Shown here: positions 50,597 through 58,284 of the stretch, one piece after another
Position numbering within the stretch: position 1 is the stretch's first letter
How the letters are laid out: each line of letters opens with the position of its first letter
Source of the DNA: Pelotomaculum thermopropionicum SI
GTDB taxonomy: Bacteria; Bacillota; Desulfotomaculia; Desulfotomaculales; Pelotomaculaceae
Length of the DNA stretch: 64,000 bases
Reading direction: 5' to 3'
Assembly: GCA_000010565.1 (NCBI GenBank)
Contig: AP009389.1
Coordinates: 124,001 to 188,000 of the forward strand
Translations under genes and position numbers: made by a program
Notes under the pieces: model-generated
What the model saw: the letters and a program-made list of their open reading frames with translations, nothing else
Database searches by the model: none
What the model was told of the DNA's origin: nothing

Positions 50597-50663
50597 GGTT
50601 AAGAGCTTTTCCCGCCCCGGGCGACTGGGCGCTGGGCCTTAAAAAATAAAAAGGGGGTTTTTT

Positions 50664-50978
50664 GTGCTTTTTCCACCTCTGACTACGGTTGTTTTCGCCG
50701 CGGACGGCAGCGGCTTCCTTAAAGCGCGTCTTCGGCCGGGCACGGCAGCTCGGGATATAAAGCGAAAAAAAGCAAGAAAAATCTCAGACAACTTGGTTCA
50801 GTATCATAATTTTTGGAAAAAAGAACCAATATATTTGAGGAAGGATGAAATCGTCTTAATTGAGACGGTTTCTCGGTACACTGAGCCGAATCTCTTTCTC
50901 GCTAGTGAAGTGTATATCGAGAAAATTTTCCGGAGAAATGAGTATGTCTGCCGTCTTTTTCTGCCCCATCTTTCTTGA
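50664..50978 (+). CDS. possible small protein of mixed composition
   Basis: 104 codons from GTG 50664, which follows AAGGGGG at good spacing and the promoter at 50557. The first 35 codons are G+C-rich (FAADGSGFLKARLRPGTAA), the rest A+T-rich (EPIYLRKDEIVLIETVSRY). The switch suggests a junction of two sequences; no family is recognised. It may not be a real gene. Confidence 0.35.
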   Translation: MLFPPLTTVVFAADGSGFLKARLRPGTAARDIKRKKARKISDNLVQYHNFWKKEPIYLRKDEIVLIETVSRYTEPNLFLASEVYIEKIFRRNEYVCRLFLPHLS

Positions 50979-51026
50979 TTATACCACATCTGATATAATT
51001 ATAACCACAAAGAAGGAGTGTTGCCT

Positions 51027-51893
51027 TTGGCCGAATACGACCTGATCATTAAGGCCCTGGCGGAGCGGTACATGGACAAGATAGCCGCCTTCATCCGGGG
51101 CGTGGAAGTATCCGTGGAACAAATCGAAGACAAAGACAAAGAGGCCGTGGCCGTGCAGCGTACCTCCGACGCCCTGGTCAAGGTGCGCGAAGACGGTTAC
51201 GAATACCTGATGCTGGTGGAGTTCCAGGCCAGGCCGGACCGGAAGATGGCCAGGCGGCTTCTAGAGTACACGGCCATGCACCACCGCCGGTATGAGAAGC
51301 CGGTTTACCCGGTGGTGATCAACCTGACCGGCAGCGGCCGGCGGGATGAACGGTACATAGTCGAGTGCCTTGACCTGACCGTGATCGATTTCAGCTACCG
51401 GCAGATCAACCTGGAGGACATCGCCGGCCGGGATCTGCTTTACCGGGGGCCGGTGGGCCTTTTGCCCCTGGCTCCACTGATGCGGCAGGAGGAAACTCCG
51501 GAGGCGGTGCTGGAGAAGTGCGCAAGTCGGTTTGAGTCTGAAGTACAAGGAGAAGAAGAAAGGGCCACTCTTTACCTTGCCCTGGGTGTTTTGGCGGCGT
51601 TAAAGATCCAGAAGGGTTTAGTTCAAAAAATACTGGAGGTGAGCAAGATGGAAAACTCCCCGTTTTTTGACGGCATCCGGGAAGAATGGGAAGCCAGGGG
51701 ACGCGGTGAAGGGATAGTCGAGTCCATCCTGGAAGCCCTCGAAGAGAACACCGGGCAGCGGCCGGCCGGGTTAAAAGAAAGCCTATCCGCCGTAAAAGAC
51801 GGTGAACTTTTAAAGAAAATCCTTCGTCGGGCGGTAAAGGCCAGGACCTTGGAAGATTTTGAACTGGCGCTGAAAGAACTAATGCCGAACTAA
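51027..51893 (+). CDS. Rpn/PD-(D/E)XK nuclease-like protein with DUF4351
   Basis: 288 residues from TTG 51027 (AAGGAG 8 bases upstream). The first half has DALVKVREDGYEYLMLVEFQ with RPDRKMARRLLEY, the PD-(D/E)XK region of Rpn/YhgA-like transposase-associated nucleases (D...E-Q). The C-terminal 55 residues (LLKKILRRAVKARTLEDFEL, ALKELMPN) match DUF4351. Proteins of this type are often multicopy, promote RecA-independent recombination in enteric relatives, and some protect against phages. An intrinsic terminator follows. Confidence 0.85.
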   Translation: MAEYDLIIKALAERYMDKIAAFIRGVEVSVEQIEDKDKEAVAVQRTSDALVKVREDGYEYLMLVEFQARPDRKMARRLLEYTAMHHRRYEKPVYPVVINLTGSGRRDERYIVECLDLTVIDFSYRQINLEDIAGRDLLYRGPVGLLPLAPLMRQEETPEAVLEKCASRFESEVQGEEERATLYLALGVLAALKIQKGLVQKILEVSKMENSPFFDGIREEWEARGRGEGIVESILEALEENTGQRPAGLKESLSAVKDGELLKKILRRAVKARTLEDFELALKELMPN

Positions 51894-51904
51894 ATATGGT
51901 TCAT

Positions 51905-51942
51905 AACCCTCGGGATGGAAAAGCCCCGGGGTTTTTCTTTTT
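51905..51942 (+). terminator. terminator after the Rpn-like gene
   Basis: AACCC.CGGG / CCCGGGGTT stem followed by TTTTTCTTTTT. Confidence 0.8.
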
Positions 51943-52011
51943 CAACTTTTCTTTTTTCCCGGGTTCCGCACACATCAATTGGTTAATAAGATATTAAGAG
52001 GTGATTTTAAC

Positions 52012-52146
52012 GTGGGCAATCTGCGTTTGTCCTCGGATAAAGTTCCGGATGAGGTGTACCGGAGGCTGATCCGGCTGCTGGTGAAAAAGACCGCGGGAGA
52101 AAAGCCTGTTTTAAGGGCCGGAAAGAAGAAAAAAGCGGCTCAATAA
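52012..52146 (+). CDS. 44-residue basic protein before the serine recombinase
   Basis: GTG 52012 lies 8 bases after AAGAGGTG. MGNLRLSSDKVPDEVYRRLI and a Lys-rich tail end at TAA, 21 bases before the recombinase gene. The small, basic protein directly upstream of the recombinase could be a recombination directionality factor, as SprB is for SprA, but sequence similarity is not claimed. Confidence 0.6.
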   Translation: MGNLRLSSDKVPDEVYRRLIRLLVKKTAGEKPVLRAGKKKKAAQ

Positions 52147-52167
52147 CTATATTGGGAGTTGTAACCA

Positions 52168-53763
52168 ATGGACGAGGAGTATATGCCTGCCCACATACAG
52201 GGCAGGAAGCTTGATGTTTTGGACGACCCATCTAAAACTATTGATCAGAAAGGTATTGATGTAGGCGGGTACATAAGAATATCTACAAAAAAAGATAGTC
52301 AAAAGACCAGCATAGAAAATCAGGAAAAGCTTCTTAAGCAGTGGGCGGATGTTAACGGTTATAACCTATACCGTTGCTACACTGACGTTAAAACAGGGAA
52401 GTACATGTATTTGAGAAATGAAGTCCAGCAAATGCTTGAGGACTTAAAAGAAGGGAAAATCAGGGGAGTAGTAAGTAAGGAAATTGCCCGGACAAGCAGG
52501 GACATAATGGATGTTCTGGATTTAAAAAGAAAGATAGTTTCACTTGGAGGGTTTTTTAAAGCAATTAAGGAAAATTATGATAGCAGAACGGATGACGACG
52601 AGTTTCTGCTGGTGCTCTATGGAGCACTTGCTCAAAAGGAGCAAAAAACGACAGCAAGCAGGGTCAAGGTTACCCAACTAATAAAGGCAAAAGAGGGTAA
52701 AACAAATGTTCCCCTCCCTGCTTTTGGATACATGTTAAGTGAAGATAGACAGCGCTTAGTTAGAAATCCAGAAACATACCCGCACTATCGTTTTATGGTT
52801 GAGAGATTTATAAATGGCTGGGGACAGCTGAAGATAGCTAAATATTTGAATAAAAACGGCATACTCAGCAGGCGCGGTTGTAAATGGAGCACCTCAGCCA
52901 TTAAGACGATTCTTACAAATCCCGTTTACTTGGGGGTTACTATTTACAATACTACCACTTTAATTAGGGACCATGAGGGAAAGCAAAAGCGGGTCATGAG
53001 GCCCCGCGACGAATGGATTATTAGGTATAATACACACGAGCCATTAATCACCGAGGAAGAGTTTAAAAAAATACAGGCAATTCTCCAAGAGCGCAGTGAA
53101 AAAGACTGTAAAGAGTGGACCTGTGAAAGGAAGTATTTGGGTTCAACCTTACTTAGGTGTGCAGTTTGCGGAGGAAAGATTTACGGCTCACGCTTTATGT
53201 CAAAGAAGAAAGGAGCCGGTTATTTTTACAGATATATATGCCGGGGTGTCAACGGTAACTGCAACTCTCCTGCAAAATACTGGGATATGGAAAAGGTCGA
53301 TTGGAATATAAGAGAATTATTCCGGACTTTGTTCGGAGATAAAGAAAAATTGTTTGATTACATCCAGAAGGAGCCAGGTATATTAAACGAGGACACGTCC
53401 GAATTCTTGAAAGAAAGAGACGCTTTAATAAACAAAGTAGTCCACATTGACCGGGCTATGAAAAAGCAGCAATCAGCCTTTGAAAATGATGCCATTACAA
53501 TGGATGAATATAAGACACGTTTAGCTGAACTGAGAGCGGAAAAAAATGAGGCTTTAGCAAGGATTGGTAAACTGGACGCAAAGCTCTTGCGACATGACTC
53601 TGTAATGGACAGGCTAAAAAAAGTGCTCAATCGGGTTTCCGATAAAATTGAACGGATTCACGAATTACCTACCGAGGAGGTGGCTGAATATCTGGATGCA
53701 GTTTTCGAAAGCCTCTATTTAGGTGAAGATGGAACCATAGTTGATGTTGAGTTTAAAGACTGA
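52168..53763 (+). CDS. large serine recombinase at the island's right border
   Basis: 531 residues, ATG after GGGAG at 9 bases. A 33-residue N-terminal extension precedes the resolvase domain (GGYIRISTKKDS, catalytic serine S39; SKEIARTSRDIMDVLDLKRK; YGALAQKEQKTTASRVK). The Recombinase domain (LKIAKYLNKNGILSRRG, AIKTILTNPVYLGVTIYN), a zinc ribbon (LRCAVCGGKIYG ... CRGVNGNCNS) and a coiled coil (about 400-460) follow. The stop lies 12 bases from the border with the cotJC N-terminal fragment, the usual integrase-next-to-att arrangement. Intact; predicted to integrate and excise the element at cotJC. Confidence 0.93.
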   Translation: MDEEYMPAHIQGRKLDVLDDPSKTIDQKGIDVGGYIRISTKKDSQKTSIENQEKLLKQWADVNGYNLYRCYTDVKTGKYMYLRNEVQQMLEDLKEGKIRGVVSKEIARTSRDIMDVLDLKRKIVSLGGFFKAIKENYDSRTDDDEFLLVLYGALAQKEQKTTASRVKVTQLIKAKEGKTNVPLPAFGYMLSEDRQRLVRNPETYPHYRFMVERFINGWGQLKIAKYLNKNGILSRRGCKWSTSAIKTILTNPVYLGVTIYNTTTLIRDHEGKQKRVMRPRDEWIIRYNTHEPLITEEEFKKIQAILQERSEKDCKEWTCERKYLGSTLLRCAVCGGKIYGSRFMSKKKGAGYFYRYICRGVNGNCNSPAKYWDMEKVDWNIRELFRTLFGDKEKLFDYIQKEPGILNEDTSEFLKERDALINKVVHIDRAMKKQQSAFENDAITMDEYKTRLAELRAEKNEALARIGKLDAKLLRHDSVMDRLKKVLNRVSDKIERIHELPTEEVAEYLDAVFESLYLGEDGTIVDVEFKD

Positions 53764-53872
53764 AAAATAAAAAGTATGGCCCGCCGTACTGGGCCAGCAG
53801 GTACTTCGCCATGCCGATGTCGGTTTTAAAAACCCGGACGGGATATTCCAGTTTTTTCTCATATATCCACAT
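53753..53872 (-). pseudogene. cotJC: cotJC, N-terminal 32 codons
   Basis: ATG 53872 reads MWIYEKKLEYPVRVFK, then TDIGMAKYLLAQYGGP, the invariant start of CotJC. After GGP, where DGELAAALR is expected, the frame runs into element DNA (YFLFFSL) and stops at 53753-53755. It follows cotJB and cotJA in the normal cotJABC order, so this is the native locus. The C-terminal part is at 13150-13605. About 6-9 codons, including the first metal-ligand glutamate, are not found at either border. Confidence 0.9.
53760..53790. other. right attachment-site candidate of the 40-kb element
   Basis: ATGGCC at 53776-53781 is shared with the left border (13604-13609). Element-side sequence AAAATAAAAAGT joined to the left border's AGCTTTTAATATT forms an AT-rich imperfect dyad around ATGGCC. 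Confidence 0.55.
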
Positions 53873-53887
53873 ATTTTTAATCCCCTC

Positions 53888-54148
53888 TTAAACGTATTCG
53901 ATTTCCCACGGCCACGGCTCCTGAATCCACAGCCATTGACGGTGGGATGCAGCGCCGGGCCAGGTGGCCGTTAGGGGGCCGCACATCTCTTCATACCGCT
54001 TCCTGGCTGCCAGCAATTTCTCGCTGACGGCCTGGTAATCCCTGAGCGCGGTCTGGTCCTGCGGGTGGGTGTCCAAAAACAGGTTCAGTTCTACTGCCGC
54101 AAACTCCAGTTCCTGGATTTCCTTCAACATGGCCAGCCTTTCGTCCAT
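53888..54148 (-). CDS. cotJB: spore coat protein CotJB
   Basis: 86 residues: LAMLKEIQELEFAAVELNLF, LDTHPQDQTALRDY and the C-terminal WPWEIEY are typical of CotJB. ATG 54148 is preferred (GGAGGTGG 8 bases upstream) over 54166. CotJB is needed with CotJA and CotJC for assembly of the inner coat in Bacillus; transcription there depends on sigma-E. The third gene is interrupted here. Confidence 0.92.
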   Translation of the reverse strand: MDERLAMLKEIQELEFAAVELNLFLDTHPQDQTALRDYQAVSEKLLAARKRYEEMCGPLTATWPGAASHRQWLWIQEPWPWEIEYV

Positions 54149-54169
54149 ATTAATATCCACCTCCATTGG

Positions 54170-54430
54170 TTAAAAGGGATAGGGGCTGTATAAATCCGGA
54201 AAAAGCGTGCCCTTCTCCAGCGCCTCGGCCGGGCTGAAAGTCGGGCCGTATTTTTGCCAGATGACGTAGGCCCGGGCAAGGCGGGCAGGGGGGTAGAATC
54301 CTTCTGCATGCACTCCTGGGGCTATGGCTTCTGTTTTTATTTCCTCAGCAGTTGACTGTTCTTTTTTGTCGTTTTCCCTGACTGCTGCTGCCGGCCTGGC
54401 AAAAAAAGGATGCTGACTTTTCCTGAACAT
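54170..54430 (-). CDS. cotJA: spore coat-associated protein CotJA
   Basis: 86 residues. The conserved CotJA part is the C-terminal half: LARAYVIWQKYGPTFSPAEA with LEKGTLFPDLYSPY. The N-terminal 45 residues are low-complexity. AGGAGG lies 7 bases before ATG 54430. It is the first gene of the cotJ operon. No sigma-E promoter was assigned with confidence in the 155-base gap to spoIIR. Confidence 0.92.
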   Translation of the reverse strand: MFRKSQHPFFARPAAAVRENDKKEQSTAEEIKTEAIAPGVHAEGFYPPARLARAYVIWQKYGPTFSPAEALEKGTLFPDLYSPYPF

Positions 54431-54540
54431 GAAATATCCTCCTTTGTTTCCATAAATATTTCCCCTTTAGCTTATGGTTTATTTAAAGGAAATGTGACTG
54501 GCCAAAAGGCCGGAGTTATCAGGGGCAGGGCAAACAAAAA

Positions 54541-54572
54541 ATGGAGGCTCCGGGTTTAGCCTCCGAATTTTT
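54541..54572. terminator. bidirectional terminator between spoIIR and cotJA
   Basis: GGAGGCT (54543-54549) and AGCCTCC (54558-54564) with an 8-base loop; T-runs on both strands. It serves spoIIR on the minus strand. Confidence 0.8.
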
Positions 54573-54585
54573 GTTATTATGCAGG

Positions 54586-55182
54586 TTATAACCTTTTGAG
54601 CAGGTCGAGTATTTTAAACCGCAGCTCCACCGTATTGCAGTCTTCTCCGGAGGCGGGGTCCTTCCCCGCTGCTGCGGGGCTTTGCGTTGCTACCTCCCGA
54701 GACATGTCTGCAAAGCAGAGGGGAGGGAAGAGAACGCACCACCAGTTCGACCCTCCGCCGGAGCCGATGACCACCCGCACCGCCTCATAGTCGCCCGCCG
54801 GAAGCACAAACGGCCCGTAGTGTTTTGTGGGAAAGGAGAAACTGGCCAGTTCGACGCTAACCGGGTAGTTTTTCCCTTCAGCCTTTATTTCCCGCAAGGC
54901 AATCTCTTTAATGCGGTCCAGGTTGGCCCGGGCAACCAGCCTGGCCGAACCGATGTTTTCTGCCGCCGCAAATTCAGGGGCCACGCTGCGGACTATTTCA
55001 TCCCTGACTTTTCTTTTCAGCTCCTGGTCGGCTGCGCTGTCGCTGTTGGCCACAACGTGCAGCCGGATCAGGTTGGCGGGGGAATATACCGTTTCGGGGG
55101 CGCTGTCCCGGAAGCCGTTAGCCAGCAGGAGTGCCGCCGGCAGCAGTGCGCCCAGCAATAATAAAGCTGCGCTTCGTTTCAA
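54586..55182 (-). CDS. spoIIR: stage II sporulation protein R
   Basis: 198 residues from TTG 55182, chosen because GGAGGT lies 7 bases upstream. A signal/anchor segment (SAALLLLGALLPAALLLANG) precedes the conserved SpoIIR core: PANLIRLHVVANSDSAADQE, LKRKVRDEIV, YPVSVELASFSFPTKHYGPF, LPAGDYEAVRVVIGSGGGSN and WWCVLFPPLCFAD. SpoIIR is secreted from the forespore and triggers SpoIIGA to process pro-sigma-E in the mother cell. Its promoter, normally sigma-F dependent, is not clear. A 313-base gap (55183-55495) follows upstream, with an AATACGTATT palindrome and G+C-rich stems but no gene. Confidence 0.93.
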   Translation of the reverse strand: MKRSAALLLLGALLPAALLLANGFRDSAPETVYSPANLIRLHVVANSDSAADQELKRKVRDEIVRSVAPEFAAAENIGSARLVARANLDRIKEIALREIKAEGKNYPVSVELASFSFPTKHYGPFVLPAGDYEAVRVVIGSGGGSNWWCVLFPPLCFADMSREVATQSPAAAGKDPASGEDCNTVELRFKILDLLKRL

Positions 55183-55495
55183 GGGGGTACCTCCATTAAA
55201 AATATTAACTGGTTGTATTATTACCCGTAGAAGAGATTTATAAGCTCTGCAGGAAAATTTTTTCCCGGGGAGCAACCCGGCACCCTCCAAATAATTTTTG
55301 CTAATACGTATTAAGTAACTAGAAACACTAGCTCGATACCAGGGGGGTGGGCTTTACTGATTTTTGTAGAAAAAGGCTTTTTCAGGGCTGGCCGGGCGCA
55401 GCCCGGGCGGACGCCGGTTGAGAAATGGCGTGACCCGGACGGAATTAGAGCCGCCCGGAGGTGAGTTTACCGACTTTCATTTGGGGGTGTGACGG

Positions 55496-56875
55496 TTGTT
55501 TAGAAAAGGTTTTATTGCTTTGCTGTTGACGGTAGTTCTGGTTCTTGGAACGGCGGCGGCATCTCAGGCCGCTCCGGGCAAGAAGGCAAACTGGAAATTT
55601 AAGTTCCATGGGGCCCGGAAAGCTGTTCAACTGACTGATATTCAGTCACACTGGGCGGCGCAGCCGATTCAGACATTGTTTTCTTACGGCATTATTACGG
55701 GGTATTCCGACCTCACCTTCAGGCCAAATATTCCCGTAACCAAATACGAGGCCATCATGATGATCGCGCGGGCGAGCGGCTTTGACGGTACCTCTGAGGC
55801 AGATCTTGCCTGGGACGGCGTTCCGGAATGGATGGCCGCCTGCCTCGACTTTGCGGTAAGCGAAGGCATTCTGACGGAAGAGGAAGCAGAATACTTAAAC
55901 GGATGGGCGCCCGCCAAAAGGTACGAGGTGGCTGTATGGGCGGCGCGAGCAATGGGACTGGAGCCGGACGGCCGGTTTTCGTTCCAGGACCTGGGCGAGA
56001 TTCCCTCCTTTGCAAGGCCTTACGTGGGGGGAATGTTCAAATGCGGTTACATGATCGGTTATCCAGGCAACTTCTTCCAGCCCAACAAACCGGTAACCAG
56101 GGCGGAAATGGCGGTGGTTATTTACAGGATTATGATGGAGGACACCATCGATGGTGAAGACCGGGATGACCAGGGCGGCAGCGACACCGGCGGGGAACCT
56201 GCAGTCAAGAGCCTGGAGCCGGCAGACGGCAGCGGCGGTGTGGATGTGGAAACCGCTGAACTGACGGTGCGGTTCAATGTGGCGGTGGAAGCCGTGGAGG
56301 ACCTGGAAAGCGTCAGGGAAGGAATAACGGTCAGGAATTTAACCGACGGCGAGGTTGTGGAAGTAGATGACGTATCCATTGCAGGCGATACCCTTACCAT
56401 TGAACTGGGCGAACCTCTAGAAAACGGCAAAACCTACCGGGTTACCATCGACGGCGGCCTGATCGAAGCAGAGGAGTCCGGTGCGAACTTTGGCGGGATC
56501 GGCAGCGGCCGCTGGGAATTCAGCACCGGCGGTGACTTTAAAATTGTCGGCCTGAACCCGGCAGACGGCGCGGATGACGTTGACGGGGAGGACACAGCGG
56601 TGCTTAAAGCGGAGTTCAGCGGCGATATCCGGGTAATCCCCGGCAAGACCCTGCTGGACGCGGTGAAGGTTTACAACCTGAGTGACGATGAAGACGTAGA
56701 CGTCGATATGGTGGAGATTGACGGGGACACCCTCGTCATTACCCTGGAAGACCCTCTGGAGAGCGGGGATACATTTGAAGTAACCATAGAGGGCGGTTAT
56801 CTTGAGGAGGAAGACACGGGCAGGAATTTCGAGGGGCTTGAAGGCGGCGAATGGAGGTTTACCACTGCCGGCTAG
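55496..56875 (+). CDS. SLH-domain surface protein with two Ig-like repeats
   Basis: 459 residues from TTG 55496 (GGGGGTG upstream). Signal peptide GFIALLLTVVLVLGTAAASQ (cleavage after QAA), then SLH repeats from residue 40: DIQSHWAAQPIQTLFSYGII, TGYSDLTFRPNIPVTKYEAI; a second with FAVSEGILTEEE; a third with GGMFKCGYMIGYPGNFF and QPNKPVTRAEMAVVIYR. Two Big_5-like Ig repeats (about 235-345 and 350-455: VKSLEPADGSGGVDVETAEL; KIVGLNPADGADDVDGEDTA) end the protein. SLH domains bind pyruvylated cell-wall polymer, so it is an S-layer or wall-attached protein. Confidence 0.9.
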   Translation: MFRKGFIALLLTVVLVLGTAAASQAAPGKKANWKFKFHGARKAVQLTDIQSHWAAQPIQTLFSYGIITGYSDLTFRPNIPVTKYEAIMMIARASGFDGTSEADLAWDGVPEWMAACLDFAVSEGILTEEEAEYLNGWAPAKRYEVAVWAARAMGLEPDGRFSFQDLGEIPSFARPYVGGMFKCGYMIGYPGNFFQPNKPVTRAEMAVVIYRIMMEDTIDGEDRDDQGGSDTGGEPAVKSLEPADGSGGVDVETAELTVRFNVAVEAVEDLESVREGITVRNLTDGEVVEVDDVSIAGDTLTIELGEPLENGKTYRVTIDGGLIEAEESGANFGGIGSGRWEFSTGGDFKIVGLNPADGADDVDGEDTAVLKAEFSGDIRVIPGKTLLDAVKVYNLSDDEDVDVDMVEIDGDTLVITLEDPLESGDTFEVTIEGGYLEEEDTGRNFEGLEGGEWRFTTAG

Positions 56876-56897
56876 TACACAGCCGGCCAACCGTAAA

Positions 56898-56926
56898 AAT
56901 CCGGGAGATTGCTCCTGGATTTTTTT
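56898..56926 (+). terminator. terminator of the SLH protein gene
   Basis: AATCC.GGAG / CTCC.GGATT stem with a 4-base loop, then TTTTT. Confidence 0.85.
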
Positions 56927-57052
56927 CATAAAAATTTTTCCCAAAGCAGGAATTTCATTTCCCTTGTAGAAATTCTGTATTTACTTTGTACACATTTTGT
57001 GGACAAAGATGTGAATAGAGGTTTGTGAATAAAAGCATTAGAGGCGGCTGCC

Positions 57053-57289
57053 ATGAAAATTGAAATCAGGGGTGTTGAGCGGCTCAGTTTCCGCGAGCGG
57101 CAGGTTGTGGCACTGAAGGAAATGGGCTACTCGACCGACCGCATTGCAAAACAGCTCGGCCTTAGCCCGAGTACCGTCTCGACCCTGTACAATCGGGCCA
57201 GGACCAAAGGGTACGAAGTGGTCATCGTTATTCCGGGTCATAACCTGGCCCTTTTCGGCCCTGACGAAGAGGAGGAAGGCAAAGAGTGA
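57053..57289 (+). CDS. small sigma-region-4-like HTH protein
   Basis: 78 residues. LSFRERQVVALKEMGYSTDR and IAKQLGLSPSTVSTLYNRAR form a sigma-70 region 4 / LuxR-type helix-turn-helix. It overlaps divIC by 4 bases (ATGA-type junction), so it is part of the division operon. It may regulate that operon, but this is not known. Confidence 0.75.
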   Translation: MKIEIRGVERLSFRERQVVALKEMGYSTDRIAKQLGLSPSTVSTLYNRARTKGYEVVIVIPGHNLALFGPDEEEEGKE

Positions 57290-57705
57290 CCAGACCGTTG
57301 AGAAAAGAGCAGGAAATTGTTTTTCTCCCCGTGGAAAGGGAGGTGCCTGAAAGGCGCACCGCCCGCCGGAGGTCCTTTAATTTTTCCAGGAGCAGGCTTC
57401 CCGCCTTGGTGGCGCTTTTGCTTTTAGGCTACCTGGCCATTACGTTCAGCAGCCAGTTCAGCAGGCTTTCCGTCCTGCAAAAAAATGTCGACAGCATTCA
57501 ACAGGAAGTGCAGGAACTCAAGCAAAAAAACGCCGCCCTGCGCGAAGAGCTGCAAATGGTTCAAAGCGATGCGTATATTGAAAAAACCGCACGGGAAAAA
57601 CTGGGCCTGGTTAAGCCCGGGGAAACCAGGGTGGTGCCGGTTCCGCCGGGCACCCAGTTAAAGGAACTCGAAACGCCCTCCAAAAGTAATATTGTTGGCG
57701 ATTGA
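57286..57705 (+). CDS. divIC: septum formation initiator DivIC/FtsB
   Basis: 139 residues from GTG 57286. A basic N-terminus, one membrane segment (PALVALLLLGYLAITFSS), and a coiled coil (VLQKNVDSIQQEVQELKQKN) followed by AYIEKTAREKLGLVKPGE, the conserved DivIC end. DivIC, with FtsL and DivIB, bridges the divisome at the septum. The neighbouring S1-domain, ppx and spoIIE genes are in the order found in related sporulating anaerobes. Confidence 0.92.
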   Translation: MTRPLRKEQEIVFLPVEREVPERRTARRRSFNFSRSRLPALVALLLLGYLAITFSSQFSRLSVLQKNVDSIQQEVQELKQKNAALREELQMVQSDAYIEKTAREKLGLVKPGETRVVPVPPGTQLKELETPSKSNIVGD

Positions 57706-57814
57706 AACCGCTTGAGGGCAGATGTTTCTTGACACTTCTCACCTGTTTAGCATATAATTACACTAGGTTTTTGTTGCTTGTTTTTTGTTGTTTTAAGGAG
57801 GAATTTTTTAAGTT

Positions 57815-58195
57815 ATGCCGATTGAGGTGGGGAGCGTCCTGGAGGGCGTTGTCACCGGGATAACTAATTTCGGTGCTTTTATTGAGCTGCCCGGGGGCGA
57901 GACCGGGCTGGTGCATATTTCGGAAATAGCCGAGGTTTACGTAAAAGATGTGCACGATTTTTTAAAAACTAACGACAAGGTTACGGTTAAAGTAATTTCA
58001 ATAGATCCGAAGGGGAAAATAGGCCTTTCCATTAAGCAGGTCAACCCTTCCCGTTCTCAAAAGAAAAGGTTCCAGGTTTCTTTTGAGGAGAAGCTGGCCA
58101 GGTTTCTTAAGGAGAGCGAAGAGCGCCAGCAGTTTCTAAAAAGGAATACTGATTCTAAAAGGGGCGGACGCGGCTCGGGAAGGAAAATGGAATAA
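57815..58195 (+). CDS. S1 RNA-binding domain protein (YabR-like)
   Basis: 126 residues. A single S1 domain at 1-72 (VGSVLEGVVTGITNFGAFIE, TGLVHISEIAEVYVKDVHDF) and a basic Ser/Lys-rich tail. AAGGAGG lies before ATG 57815. YabR-type proteins associate with ribosomes or RNA polymerase; the exact role is unsettled. It lies between divIC and the Ppx/GppA gene as in relatives. Confidence 0.92.
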   Translation: MPIEVGSVLEGVVTGITNFGAFIELPGGETGLVHISEIAEVYVKDVHDFLKTNDKVTVKVISIDPKGKIGLSIKQVNPSRSQKKRFQVSFEEKLARFLKESEERQQFLKRNTDSKRGGRGSGRKME

Positions 58196-58284
58196 AAATA
58201 ACGAATCAGGCAATTCCGAAAGGGGAATTGCTTTTGTGTTTTTACAGGCTTATTTGAATGAACCGCCGGCAGGAGGAGATGCTG

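Noticed and set aside
13604-53781. Simple joining at ATGGCC restores an intact cotJC
   Set aside because: The two halves are in different frames when joined there and several conserved codons are missing, so precise restoration is not supported as it stands.
55300-55495. Riboswitch in the leader of the SLH gene
   Set aside because: G+C-rich stems are present, but none of the conserved blocks of riboswitch classes I know could be matched.
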